DNA of 64,000 bases from Macrolepiota albuminosa (lineage: Eukaryota > Basidiomycota > Agaricomycetes > Agaricales > Agaricaceae): NCBI GenBank assembly GCA_027475525.1, contig JAMWFC010000082.1, forward strand, positions 992,001-1,056,000. The letters are read 5' to 3'. Both the position numbers and the translations under genes were made by a program. The notes below the pieces were generated by a model. The model was given only the letters and a program-made list of their open reading frames with translations. It was not told where the DNA came from and ran no database searches. Below, one piece after another: positions 47,093-62,236 of the stretch. How positions within the stretch are numbered: the first letter of the stretch is position 1; every line of letters begins with the position of its first letter.

Positions 47093-48738
47093 ATGGACCC
47101 TCCCAACCTATCCTTCAGTGCGTACCCTCAGTCGCTGCAGTCTCACCAGCCCTCATCCATATCATATAGTTGGAATCGTGGATTTTTCTCAAGAGGTAAA
47201 TTTCCCCGTTTCAACGCGCGTCGCGCGACTCATTTTTTTTAGGCCAGATGGATCTACATGACCCCCTCTGTTTATGACTTGCTCGGTATTGCCATGGTTT
47301 TGTGCTTGCACGACGATGCTAATAACTTGCAAAGGCTATGAACCTCACGAGTTGATAGGGCGGCCCTCGTTGGAACTGGTACACCCAGACGAGTTTACGA
47401 CAGTCAGACGGATACATCAGTATGATTGATTGTCTTTGACAACGCGAGAGTCTGATCTGTGTATAGTGATACCATAGTCAAGGACAAAGCGGCCGTTCTC
47501 CTTTATTTGAGAATGAAACACAAGCTACCCAGTCGCGGATACATCTTGTGTGGAATTGTGAGCTTTCTCCATTTACCTTGGACCAGATACTCATTGCAAA
47601 GCTACCCAGTCGCGGATACATCTTGTGTGGAATTGTGAGCTTTCTCCATTTACCTTGGACCAGATACTCATTGCAACTTACTATTATCAGTCAAGGTCAG
47701 TTTGGGTGATGTCGTCTCTTTCAGATCCGCTCAACACGTCTCTAGGACAGTCGTTCATAATGTCTTGGTCGGTAGTGTATCGTTCGCGAATCCTGCAAAA
47801 GCGATGCACAATGCCTCTACCGCACAAGAAATAGAAATAGTTTCGCCCACTTCACCTAATTTTCAAGCAAAAGTGGGTTTTCTCTCACACGCCTAATCTC
47901 TTTGAGTTTTAATCGGCATTATGTGAAGCGCTGGCACGATCCGCCGGTCAGTCCACCCCGTGCCCCGTCATTGAGACTTCCTTCACTCTCATCTGTGAAA
48001 ACTTGGAATTCACGGTACAGCCCAGGCAGCGCCTCGGAAAGTGATTCTGACGAATCAAGCCCGCCTCCGGAACTCCAGAGACAGGATTCCTTCCAGTTCA
48101 GCCATCTTCCCAATCAATCTCTTCGAACTCTCTTTATCCTCGACCGCTTCACGGAAAGGGGAACGATCATGTACTGCTCTAACGACTGCCTGGTTACGAC
48201 TCTTTCAGCCATTGGACGCTCTTTCTTCGATTATGTACATCAGTCGGACGAGGTAACGGTGAAGAAATGGATACGACTCTTTCAGCCATTGGACGCTCTT
48301 TCTTCGATTATGTACATCAGTCGGACGAGGTAACGGTGAAGAAATGGATCGAGACCGTAAAAGGATGGGGCGTGAACGAGCTCGGCCAGCCAAGTGATGG
48401 AGGGTTTGGATACGGGTGTTTCACTCTGTTAGCAAAAGGCAGAGATTCCAGGTAATTTCTATACCTTTACTTGACCGTTATCTCATACTCACGCCCTTCT
48501 TACTAGTCAACGTGTGGCTGAGCCTGTCGAATTGCGATACAGGATTGGTAGACATCGAGCCTCGCGGCACACTCGTGACTCAGGACGCGCGTCCTATATC
48601 CCAGATCGCACTCGCGCTGGTTCTTCCTTGACCTTGCCGCCTATGGAAGGGCAGTCCCCTGAGGTACTCGTGGATGCCATCTTCTCTGCCCATTCGGATG
48701 GCTTAATGGTCGTCTTACGTCGAAGCGAGAACGCGTAG
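47093..48738 (+). CDS. PAS domain protein, white-collar-2-like without a GATA finger
   Basis: Start MDPPNLSF at 47093, then a short intron leads to IGIVDFSQEARWIYMTPSVY, DLLGYEPHELIGRPSLELVH, PDEFTTVRRIHHDTIVKDKA and LLYLRMKHKLPSRGYILCGI: a PAS fold (residues about 9-100). The rest is low complexity with a Ser/Pro block (SASESDSDESSPPPE), a segment with FDYVHQSDEVTVKKWIETVK, and the end at 48738. PAS domains bind ligands or mediate pairing; the wording of the core is close to the white-collar light-response proteins, but no Cys of a LOV loop and no zinc finger is visible, so photoreception is not claimed. Two 77-bp duplications (47522, 48195) affect the model. Confidence 0.7.
47522..47675. 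repeat. 77-bp tandem duplication 24
   Basis: Unit 2 starts at 47599, at the end of the PAS domain. Confidence 0.95.
48195..48348. repeat. 77-bp tandem duplication 25
   Basis: Unit 2 starts at 48272, in the C-terminal half of the PAS gene. Confidence 0.95.
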
Positions 48739-49392
48739 ACACCGCCTGGTTTTTTTCTCCATTTTCTCATGGGGTTTCAGCTCGTTTTTGTGGTTTCTAC
48801 TGTGAATCAATATGTTGTCTTGTAATGCTTGTCTGTGGCCATACTTCAGCCATTGGACATATTTATCCCTCTCCTTTATGTCGTCGTTGCTTGATTGTTA
48901 TTTGATTCACCAATTGCTCTTGAAGGTTGTAAGGTTTATTTGTCATGTATACTAAATAATATCGATCATGAAGCTCTTGACTTCCCGTACGCTCTGGTAT
49001 ATAGATCGCTTGAAGAAATGTGGGCATATGTTTCGTCGTCGGCAGTATTGCTCGCCGAACTACCGGGTTGGTGGCGTTGTAAGCGATACCCCACCGGGAT
49101 AACCAACACCAGATCCAACTGACATTACCGCATCTCATCTGAGAGGAGAATCTGATGGGGTACCATCTATGGGTGATATGTTTTGCAGTAACCGAAAGAG
49201 AAGTTCCATTGAGATCCAAAACAAGGTTAGTAGATCTCACTAGCACTATCCAAAACCAATAGCTCTCAAGCGAGTCGAGTATGGCCAGGACAACGGATAC
49301 CAAATGCCATTCTCAGGACGAGATGGGTATATCTGGGGATTTGTGGGAAGACAACAAAACAAAGCAATAACGTCACATTCTACTGCTTCTGA
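48739..49392. other. Intergenic region between convergent genes
   Basis: About 650 bp holding the 3' ends of the PAS and alpha-galactosidase transcripts. A minus frame at 48863-49303 has no recognisable domain and is treated as chance. Confidence 0.5.
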
Positions 49393-52096
49393 TTACATGG
49401 AAACGCCCACGCGGTAAAAGTCCGGCGCAAAAGCATTGGGATTTGAGATCTGTATAGTGTTTACCTTCCCCGCCTTGAACCCAGAAAGTGATACCAAATA
49501 GCCAGAGAACAGGATGTCCCAACTCTGAGGATGGAGCCTTCAGTCATCTGAAAGAAAATGAAACGGAGTTGCTTACCTGAGCCGATATAGGCATCTGTAC
49601 CTGTACAGCGGTACCTCCATTAACGCTGATGAAAACGTTACGACAGTTGGAGCATGCCGTGTTGGTCATGGTGAAATCACCGTTAATGTAATCCAAAGCT
49701 AAGGTTTTGGTTCCCCCCGATGTGCCCCCGTCCACATTGTTAATAGTCAAAAATCACCGTTAATGTAATCCAAAGCTAAGGTTTTGGTTCCCCCCGATGT
49801 GCCCCCGTCCACATTGTTAATAGTCAAAGTCCCTCCATTCCCGATGAAGCCCACAACTGTCACGGATGCGTTGACTACACGGTGTTGGCGCCGCCGGCGA
49901 TCGTGTTAGTGGCCGCCGCGGCATTGTAAAAAGTGAAGGAAAGGGGTGCGATAGTGGTAGCCCCACTCAATTTCAAAATCACCGAGCCATGAGCGGCCAC
50001 AGTCGAAGTATATCTGTAATCAAGTTAGAAAATATGGAATCAAGTGTTTAGGGGGAGTCATCACGTGGTGACGAGCTTGCCAAGCGATGTACCCTTGATG
50101 AGATCGACTGCATTCGCAGATGAAAACCCAACGTCAGCTAAGTTAAATACAAGAGATCGGGTCGAGTCCTGCCAATTGATGAGTACTGTTCGGCATTGAA
50201 TCAGTTGACTTTAAATAAGTTAAATACAAGAGATCGGGTCGAGTCCTGCCAATTGATGAGTACTGTTCGGCATTGAATCAGTTGACTTTAAATCAAGTGC
50301 ACGATATAATTCATCGGCTTACCTACAACTGTAGAGCCGTCTGCAAGGGATCCAGCCCAGACATCGTGATCGTTAGTGTATCTGCGCTTAAAGCTAATGG
50401 ATTTCCCCAAACTGTCTTGCTAGGTGCGAGGGAAGCGCATAAGCTTTTAAGATAAAGAATTAAAAGGTCGTGATCTACATTTAAAGCAATGATCTCTGTA
50501 TTCCTGAGGATATCGAGCGTCGCACTAGTCGGATTACTTAGATCTGTTGAAATGAGCAAAGGAGATCTATAACAGACGAATAAGCCATCCAATGTCAATG
50601 TCAGCACAATAAAGCGAGACGACGTACTTTGCTGCTGCCCAAAACGCAAAATGTGTCTGTTGCTCTGCGGTTGTCAGTCCTGAATTTCCGACCTCCAGCA
50701 AGTCGAGATCTGTAATAAGGCTGAGGAGAGGACTTGAATATGTGGCAGAACATTCTACCGTTCCAAGCTCCTGGTCCAGCAAACTGAGTGATTGGAACTA
50801 CTTGGTTGATTATTCTAAAGAGGTTGTCCCAGGAGGCTGGTGGTCCAATATCGTTCCTGGAGAGAAAGATAGTCAGGCAATGCTTACGCGTCCCAAGTAA
50901 ACATTCTACGAGATGCGCCAACTAACGTTGCTGTTACCCGTACAGTTCCAGTGTAAGTGATTAAGACTTACGAGTTCCCAACTGCACTAGCAGGCCACCT
51001 GGCGGGATCTATATGATGTTAAGGAGTGAGTGTCGAAAAAGTGGAAATCTATACCTTGAACCCCCCATTCACAGACCGAAAAAACTATCGGACGCTGGGT
51101 AGCGTTTAATGCATCCCTCATGGCGATATAATGAGGCTGTGTCTTTTTTTCAATCCAAGTCTTATTCAAGAAAACCACGAATGTCACCTCAATCTATTCA
51201 CAAATACGATTCTGAGATATATGTATGTAAAGAAATGTGTCCACGAACCTCGATTGGAGGATTGAAATCCACGAAATCTGTAGGACTAACTGGACGCTTG
51301 TTGAGACTTTACATCACATAATTGACGCAAGTAGTTGGTCACCTGCATAGCAATTGTCATACTACAAGGTCGCTTTAATGCCGAAATTAGTGATAATTTC
51401 ATGTGTTGTCACCTTCAGGTAATCGGCTCCCCACGAAGCAAAAGATTCCGCATCGGAAGTCTCATGACCTAGACTTCCCAAGTACTTTGCTGTGCCCCCA
51501 ACGGAATCGCAAGCAAAGAAGCCACTTGCAGCAAGAAGGATAAATGGATAGAAGGAAGCTGCGGGGGTAGAACATACCCATCCGAGTACAGACCAAATTT
51601 CAATCCCAGGTTGTGGACAAACGTGGAAAGTGCAGGAATGCCCGAGGGTATCGTGTTCGTATCCCAGGTAAAGCCGCCCGAGGCATTTCGTGATTTACCC
51701 TGCCATCCACAGTCCCTGAGAAACGGTAAGATCAGCAACTTCCCGGGGGAAACATCAAGCTTTGGGACGAACAGATTGAGATAATTGTATCCTAGTGAGC
51801 TTAGTCCCAGACTGACAAGGTTTTGGGCTGTTGCTCGATATTGTGCCTCCGTCGTTGCACAACTTTGGATAGTGAGCTTAGTCCCAGACTGACAAGGTTT
51901 TGGGCTGTTGCTCGATATTGTGCCTCCGTCGTTGCACAACTTTGGATCGGTCAGGAATGCTTAAGAGAACTGAAAATAAATCGTACGAGAATGCGTTATA
52001 AGAGTTCCAACCCATTGGGGGTGTCAAAGCTAGTCCATTCCTAAGAGCCAAAGCATTCGGTGTTAAGACAACAATGAACAGCCAGGAGGAAAGCAT
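49393..52096 (-). CDS. Secreted alpha-galactosidase, GH27
   Basis: The enzyme releases terminal alpha-galactose from galactosides such as those in plant hemicellulose or raffinose sugars. Start MLSSWLFIVVLTPNALA is a signal peptide, followed by the GH27 opening NGLALTPPMGWNSYNAF, then RDCGWQGKSRNASGGFTWD, LGLKFGLYSDGGY, SWGADYLK-YDNC (nucleophile Asp, split by an intron near 51370-51420), PIVFSVCEWG, W-RISNDIG (acid/base Asp, also at an intron) and PLLISTDLSNPT. A C-terminal beta-sandwich of CBM35 type follows (TLTINNVDGG, CSNCRNVFISVNGG, FYRVGVSM) to the stop at 49393. Three 77-bp duplications (49674, 50139, 51793) interrupt it. It is divergent from MDE1. Confidence 0.92.
49674..49827. repeat. 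77-bp tandem duplication 26
   Basis: Unit 2 starts at 49751, in the CBM35-like domain of the alpha-galactosidase. Confidence 0.95.
50139..50292. repeat. 77-bp tandem duplication 27
   Basis: Unit 2 starts at 50216, in the alpha-galactosidase gene after the catalytic domain. Confidence 0.95.
51793..51946. repeat. 77-bp tandem duplication 28
   Basis: Unit 2 starts at 51870, near the N terminus of the alpha-galactosidase. Confidence 0.95.
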
Positions 52097-52559
52097 GGCA
52101 AAAGTATGGCGGCTCCATCTTCTTGATTGATTTATACTTTTCCTGCCATTCGTTTTCCACATTTGACAGAATGACGGCCCGTCCAAAGACGTCGGAGGCT
52201 TCTCCAGCAGAGCGCGTGATGCAAAAGCACGAGTTCGAACGGCTCACTGAACCAGAAGAGTGTTCTAAGATTAGTCTCCTCAGGCGCGCTTCAGGTCTGA
52301 GGCAGCCCCCCAATCATTTTCGGTACGCCTTAGGTATAGCACGCACAGCTGCAACTTTGAACGAACATTTGTGGGATATTAAAAAAGTGTGGAGATATTC
52401 TGTCAAAAAACACATCATCATTGATCACGTGCATCGCCTCCAAAATTTGGGAACACTTGGTCTTCTAACGTTGTTTCGTGCCACACGTCGATTTCACGGG
52501 GGATCAAGGTATATATCGGACTTGACTTCGTTAATTCTCCGCAAGGTTTCTTTCTCAGA
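52097..52559. promoter_or_regulatory. Divergent promoter region, alpha-galactosidase / MDE1
   Basis: 463 bp between outward-facing starts. A plus-strand open frame runs through it (52123-52590) but has no domain and overlaps the MDE1 start in another frame. Confidence 0.45.
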
Positions 52560-53709
52560 ATGTCTTCCTCCAACGATGAAAGTCTTGTGATCTCAACGGA
52601 CCCTCTCCATGTCGGTATGAGATCTACAAAGATGATTGCAAAAGCTGATGGTTGGGTTGTCTTGTGATCTCAACGGACCCTCTCCATGTCGGTATGAGAT
52701 CTACAAAGATGATTGCAAAAGCTGATGGTTGGGTTCAGCCGGCGAATCTTATCCCTGAATTGTGCCGATCATTTTATAATGTGGGCATAGAGACCTGGTC
52801 CAGACACGTCAAATTCTGAAGTACTATAATATAACAGCTAGGCTGGGTCACAGGGACTGGTGGCGGAATTTGCATCCGGCTCGGGTATGCTCATCTGCAA
52901 TTCATTTAATTGATTTTGACAAGTGGGTCTATAGCGACAAAGTCTTTATCGCCCTTCGGGTGTCCAGAAAGAGAGGATTGAGCCGACCCACATTTTTGTT
53001 CTTCCTTACCCCCAACCGGCGCCTTCTCCCCATACAGATCGAGTGTTTCTTCGACGGCCCGCATTAAATCTCAAGGAATCGGCATGCACACCGCTATTCT
53101 GGAATTCTTTCGATCTACGTGGTGCAGGTAGCTGTATTCACACCCATTCCCAACACGCAGTGATGGCGACATTGCTTTGGGAAGGCCCAGTTTTCAGAAT
53201 ATCTCACCAGGTAGGGTTAGATCTTCTGTGGAACCTGCATGTCATTAATGCATCTCCTTACAGGAGGTAGTTGCGAGATATTTGGAATCGTTCCTATGCT
53301 GATTTGGCACATTATCTAGATGATTAAAGGTGTACGCATCGGTGGGATGGGAAACACACTTTCCTACCTCGATACACTTGAGCTCCCGATCATTGAAAAT
53401 ACACCGAACGAAGAGGATCTCAAAGATAGTATGGCGGAAGCCATGAGCAAATATCCTGATTCCGCGGGAGTGCTGGTCCGCAGGCATGGCGTCTACGTTT
53501 GGGGTTTGAATGTTATTTTCTCCATTTACTCAGAGCCTGATGAGTCCCCTCATAGGTGCTGACTGGGAGAAGGCGAAGACTCAAACTGAGGTCCATCTGA
53601 ATTGATCCTTCACAAGACGGTTCTGACACCTTTTCTTTAGTGTCTCGATTACCTATTTGAAATTGGAGTGAAAATGAAGCTCGCAGGCCTTCAGACAGTG
53701 TTGAATTAG
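52560..53709 (+). CDS. MDE1: Methylthioribulose-1-phosphate dehydratase
   Basis: This zinc enzyme of the aldolase class II fold works in the methionine salvage pathway in the cytosol. Start [17 protein letters not shown] at 52560; a 51-nt intron (doubled in part by the duplication at 52582-52735) leads to [16 protein letters not shown], then [43 protein letters not shown], the zinc motif [64 protein letters not shown] and [20 protein letters not shown], stop at 53707-53709. About six introns. All expected active-site segments are present, so the gene looks intact after collapsing the duplication. Confidence 0.92.
52582..52735. repeat. 77-bp tandem duplication 29
   Basis: Unit 2 starts at 52659; it doubles the first donor site of MDE1. 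Confidence 0.95.
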
Positions 53710-53942
53710 TTGTAACCATTTTGTACCGTTATTTGAATGAGAGCTCTGAGGGAAGAGAATCATGAAGTTTGAAGCTTGAGGATTTTCGACGTGACGGTCG
53801 TTGGACACGATCGGTCACGCGTCCGTGACATGGAAGACCCCGAAGTTGTGCCGAAGTTGTTCTTGCATTTCACAACTAAAGCAACTGAAGGCCTACTTCA
53901 ATCCTTTGATCTTTCTATCACCAACGGATCGGGGCAAATCTC

Positions 53943-57929
<3,987 letters not shown>

Positions 57930-58131
57930 CAGTGACTTCAGCAGACCTTACCTTTGAGATGACCCTCCTACCGCAACACTCGTCCCATAAAAATGACATC
58001 GGTTCTTCCTAGTTGTGAACTCCTTGTTAGAGATATGGTACATTCCTCTTTCCAGTCCCAATACGTTGATGTATCTTCATTGGCACTTCCACAACCTCTC
58101 ATCTACTTGTCGTGATTTTGCTTACAAAAAG

Positions 58132-59665
58132 GGATTCCATACTCTTACGCCTTCTTCGTTCTTACCCATTACATCAAGAATCCTTGCACGTCCACAACCA
58201 GCACGCATGCTGAATATTGCAGAGGATCCTGCGAACGTCATACCTATAAATGACCAGACTTTGAATCCTTCCATAGGAGAGGTGCACAATTGTACACACC
58301 ATTTTCCGTTCCTGTGCGATTGCAGACTACAACAATGGTCTTGTGTGGCGGTTTCCCCTCTTCTTGTTCATCAACTACTTCCTCAACAACCCCCCCCTCT
58401 TCCTTGGCCTCGTCATGCTCGTCTGTCGAATTGTCAGAGACGAGCGTCTCATTACTTCCTCGACGCCGCCAATCACGTTCACACAGAGGGTGGAGTCGCG
58501 CCGCCCAGTATTGTAGGGTATACCAACTCGGCTCGTTAGCCTCGGCATCGACTCCTTCATTATCGTCCTCTGCCGAGCTATCATCAGCACTATCCAATGC
58601 ACCGTTCCCAGTGGTCTCATCTTGACCATCATTGAACCTGGGATCCAGCCATGCATTGAGAAGGACGAGCAGATTTGTTTTATTCTGGACACAGTAATCT
58701 GCGAGCTCACATGGCCACGCTGTATCTGTCTGCTCATGCGAAGGAAACGGGTTGAGATCCATACAGATCCCAATTGTCATTTTGAGTGAGTTTGGGGATG
58801 GTGTTTGTTCGCTATCTGTGTACGTTGCGGACGGGAGTGGGAGGGAGAACGAGATGAAGCCGGTGCCTAGGGAAGACGTCAAGCGTATGAAGAGTGATTG
58901 TTGAAAAGACTTGCACCTGGCTTGGCCCATGTTTTGTCAGTTTCGAATAGGTTTGTCTTCCTGTATCCTCCGACCCATTCTCCCAAAGGTCCGTAGATGA
59001 TCGCACTGTTAGCTCCCACGGGAGTGCGAAGAGGTACTGAAGGGGCATTCATATCAGAAGCAGAATTATCGATGCCTGTTCCTCCACCTGGCAAGCATTT
59101 GGGTCCATTGGTCTTAGTAGTGACTTGAGATTCACCAAGTCGTTCTTCTTCAGATAGGCGTTCGGGATAGCCGCCGGCGACGTAGCAACGTAGATGATTT
59201 GCGACTTCTTGACAGAAAAGTGAACTCGGACCTGTCCTTGGTTCCTCTAGATACGGAGAGATGGCTTCTGCAGATTTAAATACGTAACCTAATAGGATGG
59301 TCGTATTGATATGAATGGACCCATGGTGAGGGGGAAAAGGGTACCTCACCGGTGAACGCCATCTCGGGAAAACACAGAAGATCGATCGATTGTGGTTTGA
59401 GCCTAAATCGTAGCCAACTCAATTAATCTCCTTGGAGAGAGGGCAAAAAACTACGCGCTTAGAACAAAGTTCACTGGCCCTCGCAATGTTAGCATCAACC
59501 TCGCCAATCTGAAAAAATCAAACTTTGGATAAGCAACCGGTCTATCAGCAAAGCTCTATCAGAGGGGGTACAGCCGACCTTGGGGCGTAGCTGAACGACA
59601 GCGATCCGAAGAGGAATGGGCCCGGGTATCTGAGTCGTAGCAACTGGAGGTATCGAGACAGTCAT
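58132..59665 (-). CDS. NTA1: Protein N-terminal asparagine/glutamine amidohydrolase
   Basis: Nta1 deamidates N-terminal Asn and Gln and so feeds the Arg/N-degron pathway. It is a nitrilase-fold enzyme: the start MTVSIPPVATT at 59665 is followed by PLRIAVVQLRPK, IGEVDANIARASEL, KPQSIDLLCFPEMAFTGYVF (catalytic Glu), YVAGGYPERL, GGYRKTNLFETDKTW (catalytic Lys) and MTIGICMDLNPF (catalytic Cys), then ELADYCVQNKTNLLVLLNAW. A long acidic insert (about 60 residues) precedes VVCNRTGTENG-MTFAGSSAIFSM and the end VWNPFL at 58132. An in-frame ATG at 59785 would add a 40-residue Ser/Thr/Arg-rich leader that could target mitochondria, as for yeast Nta1. It converges on RecQ. Confidence 0.9.
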
Positions 59666-59785
59666 CCTTTTCCAGAGTTTTTGGAATGAAAAGGCTCTGA
59701 TTCTGGTAATCGCCGTTTTGGTTGTTTGTATGATAAAATGAAGAATGGCGAGGAGTGGAGTTAGTGAACTCCTAAGGCTGGTCAC

Positions 59786-60200
59786 GCCGCAACGCGTTGT
59801 CCTAAAATGGACTATGTACTCAGAGCTTGAGGGGCGCGTGGAGACTGATGCGCGAGGTGTAGTTTATGGTTTTCTGGGTCTCAGATCTCAACTTTGACGT
59901 TTTTTTGGTCTGGAGATTAATGATGCCTTGCTATGTACAATCATGATGTACGTTAGTTGGAGCGAAACTAATGGTGAGGGAGAGCAGAAATCATGTGACC
60001 GAGGCGTGCGATTTGAGATCCCCGTGGCTCTGTGATTACTCATCATAGGGGCACGTGGAGACTGATGGGGGGTGTAATTTATGGTTTCCATGGTCCATGG
60101 ATCTCACTCAACTTGATTTTTTCGGTCAGAATTTTTTCAGAAGGACATTGGAGATTAATCATGCTCATAGCCTCAAATAACAACAACAACAACAACAACA

Positions 60201-60232
<32 letters not shown>

Positions 60233-60510
60233 ACCCCATCCCAATCACCAAACCATTTAAAATCACTTATACCATCCCTTATTTCTAGAACTAATTGAGA
60301 AGGGATATTTCTTGCAAGAAACCAACCTCCGAGATCAAGTGACAGGCTCATCTTTTTTCCTTTTTGTGGCACTGGCACTGCCATTCAATTAGCCAGACAC
60401 ATATGGGGTCAAGTTCAAAGGCTTGCTGCGAGGAATAAAACTTGTAATTTCATCTCATTTTTAGTGTAGTCATTGCGCAACTCTGTGTATTTCATTTGCA
60501 GTGGTGGCAA
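59786..60510. other. Intergenic region with imperfect repeats
   Basis: No gene. Two related stretches start GGGGCGCGTGGAGACTGATG (about 59833) and GGGGCACGTGGAGACTGATG (about 60049) and stay alignable for about 100 bp, so this is an old direct repeat with a spacing of about 216 bp. It forms the boundary to the DIRS-like element. Confidence 0.5.
60177..60241. repeat. Compound microsatellite
   Basis: Consecutive arrays of AAC (about 8 units), ACC (about 4) and ACCCC (about 5) units. Confidence 0.9.
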
Positions 60511-60658
60511 TTAATTCAAGGCGAGGATTAACAGTGGTTGAAGGAGAGGTGACTTGAGTGTTTCGGCCAGTGCTGCATGAGAAATATTGGAATTTCTGAG
60601 TCCAAGAGGTTCTCGGTTTGGCCCCCCTGGTAATGGAGAGAAAGAGCCAAACTCAAGC
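60511..60658. repeat. DIRS terminal direct repeat, outer copy (B2)
   Basis: It aligns without gaps to 61020-61167 with 13 differences, all transitions. Confidence 0.85.
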
Positions 60659-61019
60659 TAACTACAAGAGACTAGTATAAGGATGAGTAGTGAATGGTAA
60701 GTAGCATGAATGGAATGAGTAGGGATGGTGGGTGGGGAAGAAATGCGTGACACAATGAGTTCTACAAGCGAGCGCTGCGAGCGCAGTGTGAGACGATGTA
60801 AGTAAGTTAGGGAAGATATGTATCTGCAAGCGCAGTGTGAGATGATGTTGTCGTCATGACTGCCGCTCGCAGTAATATATATACCGGTGAGGAGACAATG
60901 GTGTGATATGTGAAGGGTGAAGAGGTGTGATAAAGAGATAAGATGAAGGGACAATGAAAGAGATCTAATCTTGGCCCGAATTAACCCTGGGCAACCCCTC
61001 TTCTCACTTGCCCAATCCA
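60659..61019. other. Spacer between the two DIRS repeats (candidate A2)
   Basis: No gene. It contains a short imperfect internal repeat (GCGCAGTGTGAGACGATG near 60782 and GCGCAGTGTGAGATGATG near 60830). Confidence 0.5.
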
Positions 61020-61167
61020 TTAATTCGAGGCAAGGATTAATGGTGGTTGAAGAAGAGGTGACTTGAGTGTTTCGGCCAGTGCTGTGTGAGAAATATTGGA
61101 ATTTCTGAGTCCGAGAGGTTCTTGGTTCAGCCCCCCTGGTAATGGAGAGAAAGAGCTGAACTCAAGC
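61020..61167. repeat. DIRS terminal direct repeat, inner copy (B1)
   Basis: It overlaps the last codons of the recombinase frame, as expected for the inner repeat of this element type. Confidence 0.85.
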
Positions 61168-62236
61168 CATTGCTGTGAAGCCCCAAAGGGCTGGAGGCTC
61201 GAAAGGGGCGAGGTGAGTGAAGGCAATGTGGAGAAGGGAGGAGAGATAGAGTATCCTATTGGGGTTGTTGTCGATGTATAGCTTATAAGAGTCGCTGCAC
61301 CATCTGCCCAGGAGTTGTATCTCATAGTCAGAATATCCTGCTGCGGCCGCGGCGGAAGCTATGGCCAGTGTAGGTGTCAGGGGCAAAACCTGCAAGCGAG
61401 AGGGCATTCTAGATGGATTTGATGAAATAGGAGTATGAGAGGGCTCAGCCATCTGGTTGTTCAAAGAGGGGAGCATCGTCAGCACAAGGGGCTTCAGAGA
61501 ACATAGCCTTGAGCGCTGCAACGGGGCAGGTCGGCCGTCCAGGAGCAGTGGCGATGGTGATGGTGACCCCTTTGCGAAATGGGTCTGTTTTGGAGGCAGG
61601 AAGCATGAGGCGGATGTGCATGGCATCGGCGAATGAGGGCAGGAATTGGATGGATCCTCTGGAGAGGTTAAGGGAGGCTGAGTATTTACCTCCCTTCCCA
61701 ACCATGAACTTGCTGCTGCAAAGCAGTTCTGAGTACATGAAACAGCATGCGGCGTAGAGTGATGTATCCCCAGGGGTGATCCCAGGCTTAAGTTGAGCAA
61801 GGAGGGTGGTGAGGATAGGTAAGGTAACTGGCTGTACTGGCCTTCTGTTGTGTTTGGCGTGGTACCTTTTGATCCCACAGATGAGGCATTGCATGAGGAG
61901 TGACTTGATGGCAGAGAAGGTGAGTCTGCTGCTGACGTGGAGGGAGCGCATGGCAGAGAGGTATGCTTTGATAGTTTTGGGCTGGACTCGCCCACTGAGG
62001 TGTGCTACCCATGACAGTACTGCTGGTTTGGAGGCAGGGAGAATTGAGCTGTCAGAGTTGTACAGGCCATTGAGCTGGGCGTGAAGGATGAACTGGTGTT
62101 GGCCAGTTGAATATGCTCTTTGAGTGCTTGTTGTGAGTCCGTGCCAAAGGTAAAATGCGACGGCCTTAGAGTGTTGTTGATTCTGCTCATACCACCAAGC
62201 TGGAGGTGCTTTGAGCTGGGTTTCTGGTTCAGCCAA
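61162..62236 (-). pseudogene. DIRS tyrosine recombinase, broken
   Basis: The N-terminal core-binding part (TSTQRAYSTGQHQFILHA, about residues 37-54) and catalytic part are readable from MAEPETQL at 62236. The first catalytic Arg, expected before the SSKF segment, is Cys (SELLCSSKFM), explained by CGC to TGC. After LFEQPDG there are two in-frame stops (TGA and TAG) around 61390-61445. The box II motif GHSFRRG follows, then a frameshift near 61350 leads to AAAAAGYSDYEIQLLGRWCS with the nucleophile Tyr in SDSYKLYI. The enzyme would integrate a circular cDNA without target duplication; this one cannot. Confidence 0.85.

Noticed and set aside
48863..49303. 146-residue minus-strand frame
   Set aside because: No domain, between convergent 3' ends, and the composition is like untranslated DNA.
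52123..52590. 155-residue plus-strand open frame upstream of MDE1
   Set aside because: It fills the divergent promoter, overlaps the MDE1 start in another frame and has no recognisable domain.
58290..58625. 111-residue plus-strand Ser-rich frame
   Set aside because: It is antisense to the NTA1 acidic insert.
61162..61440. Separate gene suggested by the 277-residue minus frame ending at 61162
   Set aside because: Only its last part is real: it is the C-terminal end of the recombinase after a frameshift; the upstream part is an off-frame shadow.
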